Source of the DNA: Nannocystis pusilla
Lineage (GTDB): Bacteria; Myxococcota_A; Polyangia; Nannocystales; Nannocystaceae
DNA: 64,000 nucleotides
Assembly: GCF_020073745.1 (NCBI RefSeq)
Contig: NZ_JAIRAU010000001.1
Coordinates: 310,001-374,000 of the forward strand
Direction: 5' to 3'
In this document: positions 17,708 through 25,125 of the stretch, piece by piece
Layout: each line of letters starts with the position of its first letter
Numbering within the stretch: position 1 is the stretch's first letter
Position numbers and translations under genes: made by a program
Notes under the pieces: model-generated
The model's database searches: none
What the model saw: the letters and a program-made list of their open reading frames with translations, nothing else
What the model was told of the DNA's origin: nothing

Positions 17708-18736
17708 TCAGACGGCGGCGGAGCCCTGGGCGCGGAAGTACTCGACGGTGCGGCGGATGCCCTCGAGCAGGGCGACCTGGGGCTGGTAGCCGAGGTCGGC
17801 GGTGGCGCGGGCGTAGCTGAAGTAGTGGTGGGTGCAGATGTAGCGGATCGAGAAGCGCGACAGGCCCTCCTCGGCGTGGAGGGTGCCGCCGCGGACGAGG
17901 GTGTCGAAGGTCTCGCGCGCGGACGCGGCGGCGTAGGCGACGGCGTAGGGGATCCGCAGGCGCGGCGGGGAGTAGCCGAGGCCGACGAGGACGCGGCGCA
18001 CGAACTCCCAGAAGTTCATCGGCTCGCCGTTGGTGATGAAGTAGGCCTTGCCGGCCACGGGCGAGCCGGGCACGAGGCGCTCGTCGGCGGCCAGCAGCGA
18101 GTCGACGATGTTGGTGACGTAGGTGAAGTCGTTGAGGCGGTCGCCGGCGCCGACGGTGAACTTGAGCTTGCCGGTGCGCGCGCGCGTGAGGATCGCCGGC
18201 AGCAGGCGGGTGTCACCTGGCCCGAAGATCATGTGCGGACGGATCGCGCAGGTGAGCACGCCGCCCTGGCCGCTGGCGCTCAGGACCTCCTCCTCGGCGA
18301 TCCGCTTGGTCTCGGCGTAGGGCGCGAGCCACTGGCGGGCGTAGGGCAGGGTCTCGTCGCCGCGCTCGATGTCGCGGCCCTCGTAGACGACGCTGGCCGA
18401 GCTGACGTAGACGAGCTTCGGGACCTGGCCCTTGCGACAGGCGGCGAGGACGTTGCGGGTGCCGTCGATGTTGACGGCGCGGACCTGCTCGACGCGGCTG
18501 TGCTTGGTGTGGACCAGCGAGGCGTTGTGGTACACGACGCCCTGGCCGGCGCAGGCGCGGGCGACCAGCTCGGGGTCGCAGATGTCGCCGGCGACGAACT
18601 GGACGTCGTCGCGCCAGCGGTCGACCTTGTGGTCGAGGACGGTGACCCGGTCGCCGCGGCGGACGAGGGCGTCGACGAGGAAGCGGCCGAGGAAGCCGCA
18701 GCCGCCGGTGACGAGAGAATTGCGAGGAGCGGTCAT
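17708..18736 (-). CDS. NSDHL-like 3-beta-hydroxysteroid / sterol-4-carboxylate 3-dehydrogenase
   Basis: The 342-residue extended SDR has the NAD-binding motif TGGCGFLGRFL at the start and the catalytic YAETK. Characteristic 3-beta-HSD family segments include VYHNASL, RAVNIDGTRNVLAAC, LVYVSSASVVYEG and RPHMIFGPGD. In sterol synthesis NSDHL-type enzymes oxidatively decarboxylate C4-carboxylated sterol intermediates. Nannocystis is one of the few bacteria known to make sterols, so a sterol role is plausible, though related enzymes act on other substrates such as long-chain hydrocarbon precursors. The ATG at 18736 begins the Rossmann fold; an upstream in-frame ATG adds an Arg-rich leader. Confidence 0.85.
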   Translation of the reverse strand: MTAPRNSLVTGGCGFLGRFLVDALVRRGDRVTVLDHKVDRWRDDVQFVAGDICDPELVARACAGQGVVYHNASLVHTKHSRVEQVRAVNIDGTRNVLAACRKGQVPKLVYVSSASVVYEGRDIERGDETLPYARQWLAPYAETKRIAEEEVLSASGQGGVLTCAIRPHMIFGPGDTRLLPAILTRARTGKLKFTVGAGDRLNDFTYVTNIVDSLLAADERLVPGSPVAGKAYFITNGEPMNFWEFVRRVLVGLGYSPPRLRIPYAVAYAAASARETFDTLVRGGTLHAEEGLSRFSIRYICTHHYFSYARATADLGYQPQVALLEGIRRTVEYFRAQGSAAV

Positions 18737-18809
18737 GCGCGGCGGCGATGGTAGCCGGACCCGCGCGGCGACGGCTGTGGCTACTCGCACAGGCGGCGCG
18801 GTGCGCGAC

Positions 18810-19757
18810 TCACGGGCAGACCCGGAGCGACAGGGTGTTGCCGGTCCAGTCCTCGCTGCAGCGATCGACGGGGGGGTCGGACGCCGGCACGCCGCAGCAC
18901 GGCAGGCGGCCCTTGTACAGCTCGCCCTTCTCGTCGTTGGGACAGGCGGAGCCCGAGGGCGTGCAACACGCGAGCTCCGCGGGGTCGTCGGCGGGCTCGA
19001 GGAACTCGTCGCACTTGTCCGCGCACGTGAACGCGCACGCGACGGTGAAGCCGCCGGCGTCGCAGCGGTCCTGGCAGTACTGACTGAGCGCCTTCGGGTC
19101 GGCCTGATCGCCGTCGCAGACCTCGGGGAGCGCCTTGATCTTGCTGTCGAAGTCGATGTGGAGCTGCTCGTCGGCGACGACGTCGAGGTTCTCGAGCCGC
19201 TCGTTGCCGCAGTAGCGGCAGTTGGAGCGATCCCACATGCACTTGACGCAGTCGGTGGAGACGCCCGAGCCGTAGGGGCGCCCGGCCGTCGGGCCCGGCA
19301 GCTCGCGGCAGTCGACAGGGGCGGCCTTGTCGGTCACGTCGTTCACCGGCCCGAGGTCGCACTCCTCCCCGAGGTCGACGTCGACCACGCCGTCGCCGCA
19401 GCCGCGCGCGCACTTCGACTGGTCGATCGTGCAGTCGCTGCGGCACTGCGCGACCCCGCCGAAGAGACATGACGGTTGGTTTGTGTCCTTCGGGTCACAC
19501 GCCTCGCCGGGGTCGAGCACGCCGTTGCCGCAGCGGGTGCAGCTGTCGGGGACGAAGCGGCAGGTGGTCGGATCGCACGCGCCGGGCCCGGGGATCTCGC
19601 CGGCCGGGCAGTAGCCGGCGAGGCTCTCGGCCTGCGAGGGCTCGCACTCCTCGCCGGCGAGCTCGTCGACGTAGGCGTCGCCGCAGTCGCGCCGCGGGTC
19701 GAGGTCGACGATGCAGCCGACGACGGCGGCGAGCGTGACGACGAGCAGCGGGCGCAT
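18810..19757 (-). CDS. Cys-rich lipoprotein, DUF4215-like repeats (paralogue 1)
   Basis: The 315-residue product has a lipoprotein signal peptide ending VVGC. It carries myxobacterial Cys-rich repeats of the type CGNGVLDPGEACD and CGDGVVDVDLGEECD, and many further paired Cys suggesting multiple disulfides. The adjacent gene at 19872-20801 encodes a clear paralogue with the same domain order (CGDAYVDELAGEECEP / CGDGYIDPLAGEDCEP), so the pair arose by tandem duplication. It probably displays on the cell surface; the ligand is unknown. The ATG at 19757 starts the signal peptide. Confidence 0.82.
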   Translation of the reverse strand: MRPLLVVTLAAVVGCIVDLDPRRDCGDAYVDELAGEECEPSQAESLAGYCPAGEIPGPGACDPTTCRFVPDSCTRCGNGVLDPGEACDPKDTNQPSCLFGGVAQCRSDCTIDQSKCARGCGDGVVDVDLGEECDLGPVNDVTDKAAPVDCRELPGPTAGRPYGSGVSTDCVKCMWDRSNCRYCGNERLENLDVVADEQLHIDFDSKIKALPEVCDGDQADPKALSQYCQDRCDAGGFTVACAFTCADKCDEFLEPADDPAELACCTPSGSACPNDEKGELYKGRLPCCGVPASDPPVDRCSEDWTGNTLSLRVCP

Positions 19758-19871
19758 CGCCCGGCAAGTTAGCACATGCGGAGGTCTTCGGGGCGGGCGC
19801 GGCGACAAGGACACCCGGACGGCGCTTTGGGCCCCTCCGAGGCGCGGACCCGGCCTTGCGGCTCTGGCGCT

Positions 19872-20801
19872 TCAGCGACAGACGTGAAGGCCCCCGAGCG
19901 CCTTCTCGCAGGGCTCTCCGCCCTCTCCGGGATCGAAGCAGCAGGGCTTGCGGCCGTCGATCAGCTTGCCCGCCAGGTAGGGGCAGGCCTCGCCCCGCGC
20001 GGTACAGCAGTCGAGCTGCTCGAGCGGGACCGCCGCGGTGCTGAACGCCTGGCAGTCGTCGGCGCACTTGAACTTGCACTCGACGCGGTAGTTGCTGCCG
20101 CAGGCGTCCTGGCAGTGGGCCACCAGCGCCTCCTTGTCGGCCTGCTCGTGGTCGCACACCTCGGGCACCGGCATGATCGTCTGCTCGAAGTCGACGTACA
20201 GGTCGCCGACGAGGTCCTCGCCCTCGAGCTTGTCGTTCTGACAGTACGAGCAGGCCGAGCGGTCCCACTCGCACTTGCTGGTGCACTTGTTCGAGTTGCC
20301 CGAGCCGTAGCGGCGGGTGATGCCGGCCGGCGAGTCGAGCTCGGTGCAGGGGACCTGGAGCGCGATGTTGTCGAGGTCGGCGGCGTAGTCGCACTCCTCG
20401 TCGATGTCGACCACGCCGTTGCCGCAGGCCTCGCAGCCCGACACGTCGACGGTGCAGTTGTCGCGGCAGACCGCGACCCCTTCTCCGGGACATGTCGGTT
20501 GGTTCATGTCCTCAGGGTCACACTCCTCGCCGGCGTCGACGACGCCGTTGCCGCAGGCCGAGCAGCCGGCGGCGTCGAAGGTGCAAGTCTTGGGGCTGCA
20601 CGCGGCCGGGCTGGCGACCTTCCCCAGCGCCGTGCACCTGTCGGCGTAGCTGTCGGGCGAGTCGGGCTCGCAGTCCTCGCCGGCCAGCGGGTCGATGTAG
20701 CCGTCGCCGCAGTCGGGGCGCGCGCCGAGGTCGATGAGGCAGCCCGCGGCGGCGCCGAGCGACGCAGCGAGGAGCGACATGAGCCAGGGGACAGGCCTCA
20801 T
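19872..20801 (-). CDS. Cys-rich lipoprotein, DUF4215-like repeats (paralogue 2)
   Basis: The 309-residue product has the same architecture as its downstream neighbour: signal peptide ending AAGC, CGNGVVDAGEECD and CGNGVVDIDEECD repeats, and a C-terminal Cys-rich region with CCTARGEACP. The matching segments CDPKDTNQPSC and CDPEDMNQPTC coincide with copies of the dispersed palindrome-like sequence, so the duplication carried the repeat or each acquired it. The ATG at 20801 was chosen at the signal peptide. The 115-base gap to the neighbour leaves room for a separate promoter. Confidence 0.82.
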   Translation of the reverse strand: MRPVPWLMSLLAASLGAAAGCLIDLGARPDCGDGYIDPLAGEDCEPDSPDSYADRCTALGKVASPAACSPKTCTFDAAGCSACGNGVVDAGEECDPEDMNQPTCPGEGVAVCRDNCTVDVSGCEACGNGVVDIDEECDYAADLDNIALQVPCTELDSPAGITRRYGSGNSNKCTSKCEWDRSACSYCQNDKLEGEDLVGDLYVDFEQTIMPVPEVCDHEQADKEALVAHCQDACGSNYRVECKFKCADDCQAFSTAAVPLEQLDCCTARGEACPYLAGKLIDGRKPCCFDPGEGGEPCEKALGGLHVCR

Positions 20802-20935
20802 CGTCAGGCACGATAGCACGCCACGCCGCGCTCGGCGCCGCCCGCCCCGATGGGGCCCGACTCACGTTCAGGGTGGTGCCGCCGATCCTCGCAAGTTGCA
20901 AAAACCACGAGTCAGCTTGCGATACGATCGCGGCG

Positions 20936-21541
20936 ATGCAGCAATCTCATGCACGGTCGTCGCCTGCAGCGCTCCGCAACCGCGGGGTGATCGCGGAGGT
21001 CCTGGCCCGGGTCCTGCCGCCCACCGGGCGCGTGCTCGAAATCGCCAGCGGCACCGGAGAGCACGCTGTGTACCTCGCCGGGGCCTTTCCGGGGGTCTCC
21101 TGGCAACCGACCGACGTCGCTCCGGAGGCGCTGGCCTCGATCGCGGCGCGGGTCGCGAGCGAGGGCCCGGCTAACCTGCTCCCGCCGCTGCGGCTCGACG
21201 TCGGCGCGTGGCCGTGGCCGGTGACCGAGGCCGAGGCGATCGTGTGCATCAACATGATCCACATCGCCCCGTGGGCCGCGTGCGAGGCGCTGATGGCCGG
21301 CGCGGCGCGGGTGCTGCCGAGCGGGGCGCCGCTCTACCTCTACGGCGCCATCAAGCGCGGCGGCCGGCACACGGCGCCGAGCAACGCGGCCTTCGACGCC
21401 GACCTGCGGGCCCGCGACCCGGCGTGGGGCGTGCGCGACGAGGCCGAGGTCACCGCGGCCGCCGCGGCTCACGGGCTCGCGCTCGCCGAGCTGGTGCCGA
21501 TGCCGAGCAACAACTTCTCGCTGGTGTTCCGCAGGTCGTAA
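20936..21541 (+). CDS. DUF938-family SAM-dependent methyltransferase
   Basis: The 201-residue product shows the family's SAM-binding site LEIASGTGEHAVYLA followed by FPGVSWQPTDVAPEAL, the NMIHIAPW motif and the C-terminal MPSNNFSLVFRR. These are typical of DUF938, small class I methyltransferases of unknown substrate. Hydrophobic and soluble segments fit a cytoplasmic enzyme. The ATG at 20936 was chosen because similarity begins there; an in-frame ATG 63 bases upstream adds an atypical leader. It is followed after 75 bases by a DUF72 gene on the same strand, with a hairpin between. Confidence 0.87.
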   Translation: MQQSHARSSPAALRNRGVIAEVLARVLPPTGRVLEIASGTGEHAVYLAGAFPGVSWQPTDVAPEALASIAARVASEGPANLLPPLRLDVGAWPWPVTEAEAIVCINMIHIAPWAACEALMAGAARVLPSGAPLYLYGAIKRGGRHTAPSNAAFDADLRARDPAWGVRDEAEVTAAAAAHGLALAELVPMPSNNFSLVFRRS

Positions 21542-21542
21542 A

Positions 21543-21562
21543 GGACATGCCCTTTCGGGCAG
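21543..21562. terminator. GGACATGCCC-TTTC-GGGCA hairpin after the DUF938 gene
   Basis: TGCCC pairs with GGGCA around a TTTC loop immediately after the TAA stop. It is related to the dispersed motif and is probably a transcript 3'-end or attenuator before the DUF72 gene. Confidence 0.45.
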
Positions 21563-21616
21563 GTGGCCTGCGCTTGCGCGGGCGGGCCGGGGCGGGTATC
21601 CTGCGCAAAGTCGCGC

Positions 21617-22645
21617 ATGGCTCCGCAGCTCGATCTCTTCGCCGATCCCTCGCTCGATCCGCCCCCCGCGGCGGACCGCGGCGCCGGCAAGCGCAGCGCG
21701 CCGATCGGGCCCGCGGCCCCACCGGCCCAGCTCGCCGCGCTGGCCGAGCGGCTGCCGAAGAACATGCGCTTCGGGACCTCCTCGTGGGCCTACCCGGGCT
21801 GGGCCGGGATCGTCTACGACCTGCCTCACACGCAACAACGCCTGGCGCGCGAGGGCCTGGCCGCGTACGCGCGCCACCCGCTGTTGCGCGCGGCCGGCAT
21901 CGACCGCTCGTACTACGCGCCGCCGCGGACCGACGAGTTCGCGGCCTACGCAGCGGCGGTGCCGGCCGACTTCCGCTTCCTGGTCAAGGCGCACGAGGCC
22001 TGCACGACGGCGGTGTGGCCCAAGCACCAGCGCTACGGCAAGGTCCGCGGGCAGCCCAACGAGCGCTTCCTCGACCCGGTGTACGCCAGCGAGTTCGTGG
22101 TCGCGCCGGCGGTCGAGGGCCTCGGCGACACGCTCGGACCGTTGCTGTTCCAGTTCGCCCCGCAGGACTTCGGCGCGCTCGGCGGGCCGCGCTGGCTGGT
22201 CGACCGCCTGCGCCGCTTCCTCGACGGCCTGCCGCGCGGGCCGCTCTACGCGGTCGAGCTGCGCAACCGCGAGCTGATGACCGGCGCCTACGCCGCGGCG
22301 CTGGCCGAGTTCGGGGCGGTGCACTGCATCAACGTCTACCCGAGCATGCCGCCGGCGCGGACCCAACGCGCCCGCACCCGCCAGGACCAGGCGACGGCGC
22401 TGGTGTGCCGCTGGATGCTGCACCCGAGCATGAACTACGAGCGCGCCGAGGCCCGCTACGACCCGTTCGATGCGCTGGTCGACGAAGACCCGGGCAACCG
22501 CGACGAGGTCGCCCACGTGTGCCTGCAGACCGAGCTCGACCTGCCGGTCTACGTGATCGTCAACAACAAGGCGGAGGGCTCGTCGCCGCGGACGATCGCC
22601 AAGCTGGCGGCGCGGATCGTCGAGCTCGGCGGGTTCTCGGGGTGA
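21617..22645 (+). CDS. DUF72 (YecE-like) TIM-barrel protein
   Basis: The 342-residue product has the DUF72 signatures RFGTSSWAYPGWAGIVY near residue 50, IDRSYYAPPRTDEFAAYA, FRFLVKAHEACTT, LLFQFAPQ and the C-terminal VYVIVNNKAEGSSPRTIAKLA. The family folds as a TIM barrel resembling xylose isomerase/endonuclease IV enzymes, with no settled function. A 45-residue Pro/Ala-rich N-terminal extension precedes the barrel. The ATG at 21617 was chosen over an in-frame one at 21563 because MAPQLDLFADP is a natural N-terminus. Confidence 0.85.
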   Translation: MAPQLDLFADPSLDPPPAADRGAGKRSAPIGPAAPPAQLAALAERLPKNMRFGTSSWAYPGWAGIVYDLPHTQQRLAREGLAAYARHPLLRAAGIDRSYYAPPRTDEFAAYAAAVPADFRFLVKAHEACTTAVWPKHQRYGKVRGQPNERFLDPVYASEFVVAPAVEGLGDTLGPLLFQFAPQDFGALGGPRWLVDRLRRFLDGLPRGPLYAVELRNRELMTGAYAAALAEFGAVHCINVYPSMPPARTQRARTRQDQATALVCRWMLHPSMNYERAEARYDPFDALVDEDPGNRDEVAHVCLQTELDLPVYVIVNNKAEGSSPRTIAKLAARIVELGGFSG

Positions 22646-22674
22646 GGCTGTGGCTCGGGGCCGGTTGTCGAGGT

Positions 22675-22874
22675 GAGGCTGTCTTTCGCAGAGAGAGCGC
22701 GCGTCCGGGGAGGCGGGGGCCGGAGAGGCTGTCTTTCGCAGAGAGAGCGCGCGTCCGGGGAGGCGGGGGCCGGAGAGGCTGTCTTTCGCAGAGAGAGCGC
22801 GCGTCCGGGGAGGCGGGGGCCGGAGAGGCTGTCTTTCGCAGAGAGAGCGCGCGCCCGGAGAGGCGGGGGCCGGA
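22675..22874 (+). repeat. Tandem array: four copies of a 50-bp unit
   Basis: Four head-to-tail 50-base units start at 22675, 22725, 22775 and 22825. Each begins GAGGCTGTCTTTCGCAGAGA and ends in a GGCGGGGGCCGGA block; a diverged partial unit follows. The first three units are identical as read, so the expansion is recent. Open frames across it translate to repeated LSFAERARVRGGG. This pattern resembles widespread GC-rich intergenic repeats rather than a protein. It directly follows the DUF72 gene. Confidence 0.9.
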
Positions 22875-22937
22875 GATGCTCGAGAGGGCGGACGAGGGCC
22901 GTGCGGCGGGTCCCTCGCCACGCGAGACCTGCCATGC
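22825..22937 (+). repeat. Copy 1 of a ~110-bp dispersed element (inverted copy near 39.1-39.2 kb)
   Basis: The last 50-bp unit plus the next ~60 bases (CTCGAGAGGGCGGACGAGGG ... CGCGAGACCTGCCATGCC) reappear in reverse orientation at about 39096-39208. The 22.9-kb copy has an extra ~14-base insertion after CCGTGCGGC. A dispersed noncoding repeat is the simplest reading; there is no transposase. Confidence 0.75.
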
Positions 22938-23091
22938 CAGATGCTCGACGCGGAGTGGTCGATGGGGCATGTCCGAAGATTCATCCCGCGTCTGCGCGTC
23001 AGGCATGGGGCCCCTCGCTGCGTCCCACCGCACGGCCCCTCGTCCGCCCTGCGGAGGACGTCGCCGGCCCCGCCTTTCGCCGTGCGGGGGG

Positions 23092-23300
23092 CGATATGTC
23101 CCGGGGACAGGTTCGGGTGGCGATACGATATGTCCCGGGGGACAGGAGCGGGTGGCGATACGACATGTCCCGGGAGACAGAGGCTGCTTGAGAGACGACA
23201 TGTCCGGGGGGACAGGAGCGGCTTGCGAGACGACATGTCCCGGGAGACAGGACCGGCTTGCGAGACGATGTGCCCCGGAAGACAGGAGCGGAGAGCGAGC
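23092..23300 (+). repeat. Tandem array: six copies of a 35-bp unit built on the dispersed palindrome
   Basis: Units start at 23092 (34 bases), 23126, 23161, 23196, 23231 and 23266 (35 bases each). The consensus begins CGACATGTCCCGGGAGACAG and continues GAGCGGCTTGCGAGA. The first ~20 bases form the TGTCC/GGACA-type hairpin, with base changes in both arms and loop. The next 15 bases are variable but related. No unit has a unique spacer, so this is not CRISPR. It lies between DUF72 and the 23.8-kb lipoprotein gene, next to a broken gene. Confidence 0.9.
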
Positions 23301-23540
23301 CGGGCATGCCGGATCCTGCGCCGCGGGCCGTCGCGCTGGCAAGGATCGCTAGCGCGCCGCGCGAACGCGGACCCGCTTCGTCGGCCGTGGCCTCGACCGG
23401 TCGCCGCTCGCTCGCCTCGGCCAGAGAGCGCGCCAGGCTGCCCTGAAGTCCGCTTCGGGGCAGCGCGGGTCGCCGCGCCAGCGCACGTCGACGCCCTGCG
23501 CAGGCAGCGCAACGGCGAGCACGAGGACGACCGATCCCAT
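23301..23540 (-). pseudogene. Remnant of a secreted-protein gene abutting the 35-bp array
   Basis: An ATG at 23540 opens a signal peptide (MGSVVLVLAVALPAQG) followed by VDVRWRGDPRCPEADFRA, a typical start of myxobacterial secreted proteins. The frame then becomes Arg-rich, but another minus frame continues protein-like (SLARSLAEASERRPVEATADEAG) up to the array edge. This indicates a frameshift and loss of the rest of the gene, apparently where the repeat array now lies. No intact product is expected. Confidence 0.55.
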
Positions 23541-23813
23541 GCCCCGGAGACTACCTCGCCATCGCCCCGCGTGTGCGGCCCGAGCCGCCGACATTTTTTC
23601 TCGCGACGCCCTCACGGAAACGCCGAGCGCCGGGAAATCACCGTCGCATGCCAGCTCACCGCAGCGCGCCGCTGGCGGTCCGCCGCCAGCTCCCGAGCGT
23701 GCCCTCTTCGGGGGGCACGCTGAGGGGCGCTCGGTTCCCGCCGACGCACGTCGACGTCCGCGCCGCGAGCGGCCCCCTCACAGAATCGACGACCTGACGG
23801 GAAACCACGCGCC
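23541..23813. other. Intergenic, upstream region of the 23.8-kb lipoprotein gene
   Basis: About 270 bases with no convincing gene. It is presumed to carry the promoter of the plus-strand lipoprotein; no clear -35/-10 pair is seen. Confidence 0.3.
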
Positions 23814-24605
23814 ATGACCCTCCATCGTTTCGCCCTCCTTATCCCTGCCCTGCTCCTCTCCGCCTGCGACCCGCCGAAGGGCAACCTCGGCGAGTACTCG
23901 ACCACCGACGCCAGCGACACCTCCACCGGGACCACCGCCGAGCCCGAGACCAGCACCACCACCGGCGACCCCATCGATCCGCTGTGCGAGGATCCAGCAG
24001 ACCCGAGCGAGGAGCAGGCGAGCATCTCCTTCGACCCGCCGCTCCCGCAGCAGGACGGCATCACCGCCTTCAGCGAGACGTGCGCGGTCCTCACCTCGCA
24101 GCCGAACCAGATCGGGCTTCTGTGCGATGGGACCGAGGTCAACGTCGATCTCACGCTCGACGAGGCGGCCGATCCGCTGCTCGCCATCGGCGACGAGGTC
24201 GCGCTCGAGTACCGCTCGGTGATGTCCTTCGGCATCGACCAGTGGTTCACCGTCCGCGACCCCAACGGCACCCTGCTGCTCGCCAGCGTGAACGCCCAAG
24301 AGCTCGAGCCGCCGGACGTCCTCGCATTCCTGGCGCCCCTGGTCGCCTCCAAGGTCGAGGGCGTGTGCCAGACGCCGGTCACCTGCGATAACATGTCGCA
24401 GAAGCTCGCCGTCCAGGTCACCCACGAGGACGAGGGCGAGATCCAGGTGTTCTCGCGGCACCACGCGCAGATCGGCGGGCTCCGCATCAGCGTCGCCAAC
24501 GCCCGCCGGCACTTCGATCAGGTCCAGGAGGGCGATCAGATCTGCTCGGTGTTCGACGCCCCCGAGGTCTGGTTCTCCACCCTCATCCGCCGCGTCGGCG
24601 AGTGA
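23814..24605 (+). CDS. Lipoprotein of unknown function
   Basis: The 263-residue product has a signal peptide with lipobox LLLSAC, then a Thr/Ser/Glu linker (TTDASDTSTGTTAEPETSTTTG) like that of the PNGase-like lipoprotein. The folded domain has about six Cys and mixed beta-type sequence (QDGITAFSETCAVLTSQPNQIGLLCDG..). No family is recognised. The ATG at 23814 is unambiguous at the signal peptide. It stands alone, with the repeat-rich patch upstream and the accessory island downstream. Confidence 0.8.
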   Translation: MTLHRFALLIPALLLSACDPPKGNLGEYSTTDASDTSTGTTAEPETSTTTGDPIDPLCEDPADPSEEQASISFDPPLPQQDGITAFSETCAVLTSQPNQIGLLCDGTEVNVDLTLDEAADPLLAIGDEVALEYRSVMSFGIDQWFTVRDPNGTLLLASVNAQELEPPDVLAFLAPLVASKVEGVCQTPVTCDNMSQKLAVQVTHEDEGEIQVFSRHHAQIGGLRISVANARRHFDQVQEGDQICSVFDAPEVWFSTLIRRVGE

Positions 24606-25125
24606 CGCGCCGCTCGCCGTGAGCGGGGCGACCTGCGGCCTGCGCCCGGCTCTGCATCCGCGCGGCCGCGCGGGGCTGCTCATCAAGGCGGCGTGATCAC
24701 TGCTGAACCCCGCGCCACCTCGTCGCGCCGTGGCCCGCGGGCCGGACGCGGGGCCCGCCCGCGGGACGCCCGCGAGGGGGTCGCTGCGGCCCGTGTGGAC
24801 CCGTTACGCCACCAACGATGCCTGTCTGCCCGGGCGAGCGTGCCGTCCTCGCGGATTTTGGTGATGTGGTGTACAACCCCAGCTAGACCCTCCTACGGGC
24901 CAGTTTACGAGGGATTGTCTCGAAGTTGCCCAAATCGCGACAAAATCGGGACCAGTTTTCGAGACAACCCGGAGATCGCGCCATCGCACATCGAGTCTCT
25001 CGCGCCTGCCTGGACGCCCACGGGGCCAAGCTCCGCAGCCGGCGGTCGCCCGGCCGTCGAGACAGGCCGACGTGGCGGAGATGCCGGCGTACATGCCACC
25101 TCGGCGCCCTGCAGTGGAGCCGATT
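24606..25125. other. Intergenic, left edge of accessory island
   Basis: About 520 bases between convergent genes. The first 240 are GC-rich without a gene; the rest is repeat copy A (24858-25067). No coding frame of convincing composition. Confidence 0.5.
24858..25067 (+). repeat. ~210-bp dispersed repeat, copy A, with internal stem-loop
   Basis: It aligns over its full length with 27669-27879 (copy B), and its last ~60 bases with about 34566-34630 (copy C). It contains the inverted repeat TTGTCTCGAA (24915-24924) / TTCGAGACAA (24958-24967). Both the stem and its position are conserved in copy B despite many substitutions. It is AT-richer than its surroundings and noncoding. A MITE-like or structured repeat is inferred. 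Confidence 0.75.

Noticed and set aside
23092-23300. CRISPR array
   Set aside because: The units are contiguous imperfect tandem repeats of 35 bases with no unique spacers, and there are no cas genes.
22675-23352. Protein-coding repeat gene (LSFAERARVRG.. frames)
   Set aside because: Several frames on both strands are open across the arrays because the repeat has no stops. None has a ribosome site or non-repetitive domain, and the same DNA occurs inverted at 39 kb without a gene.
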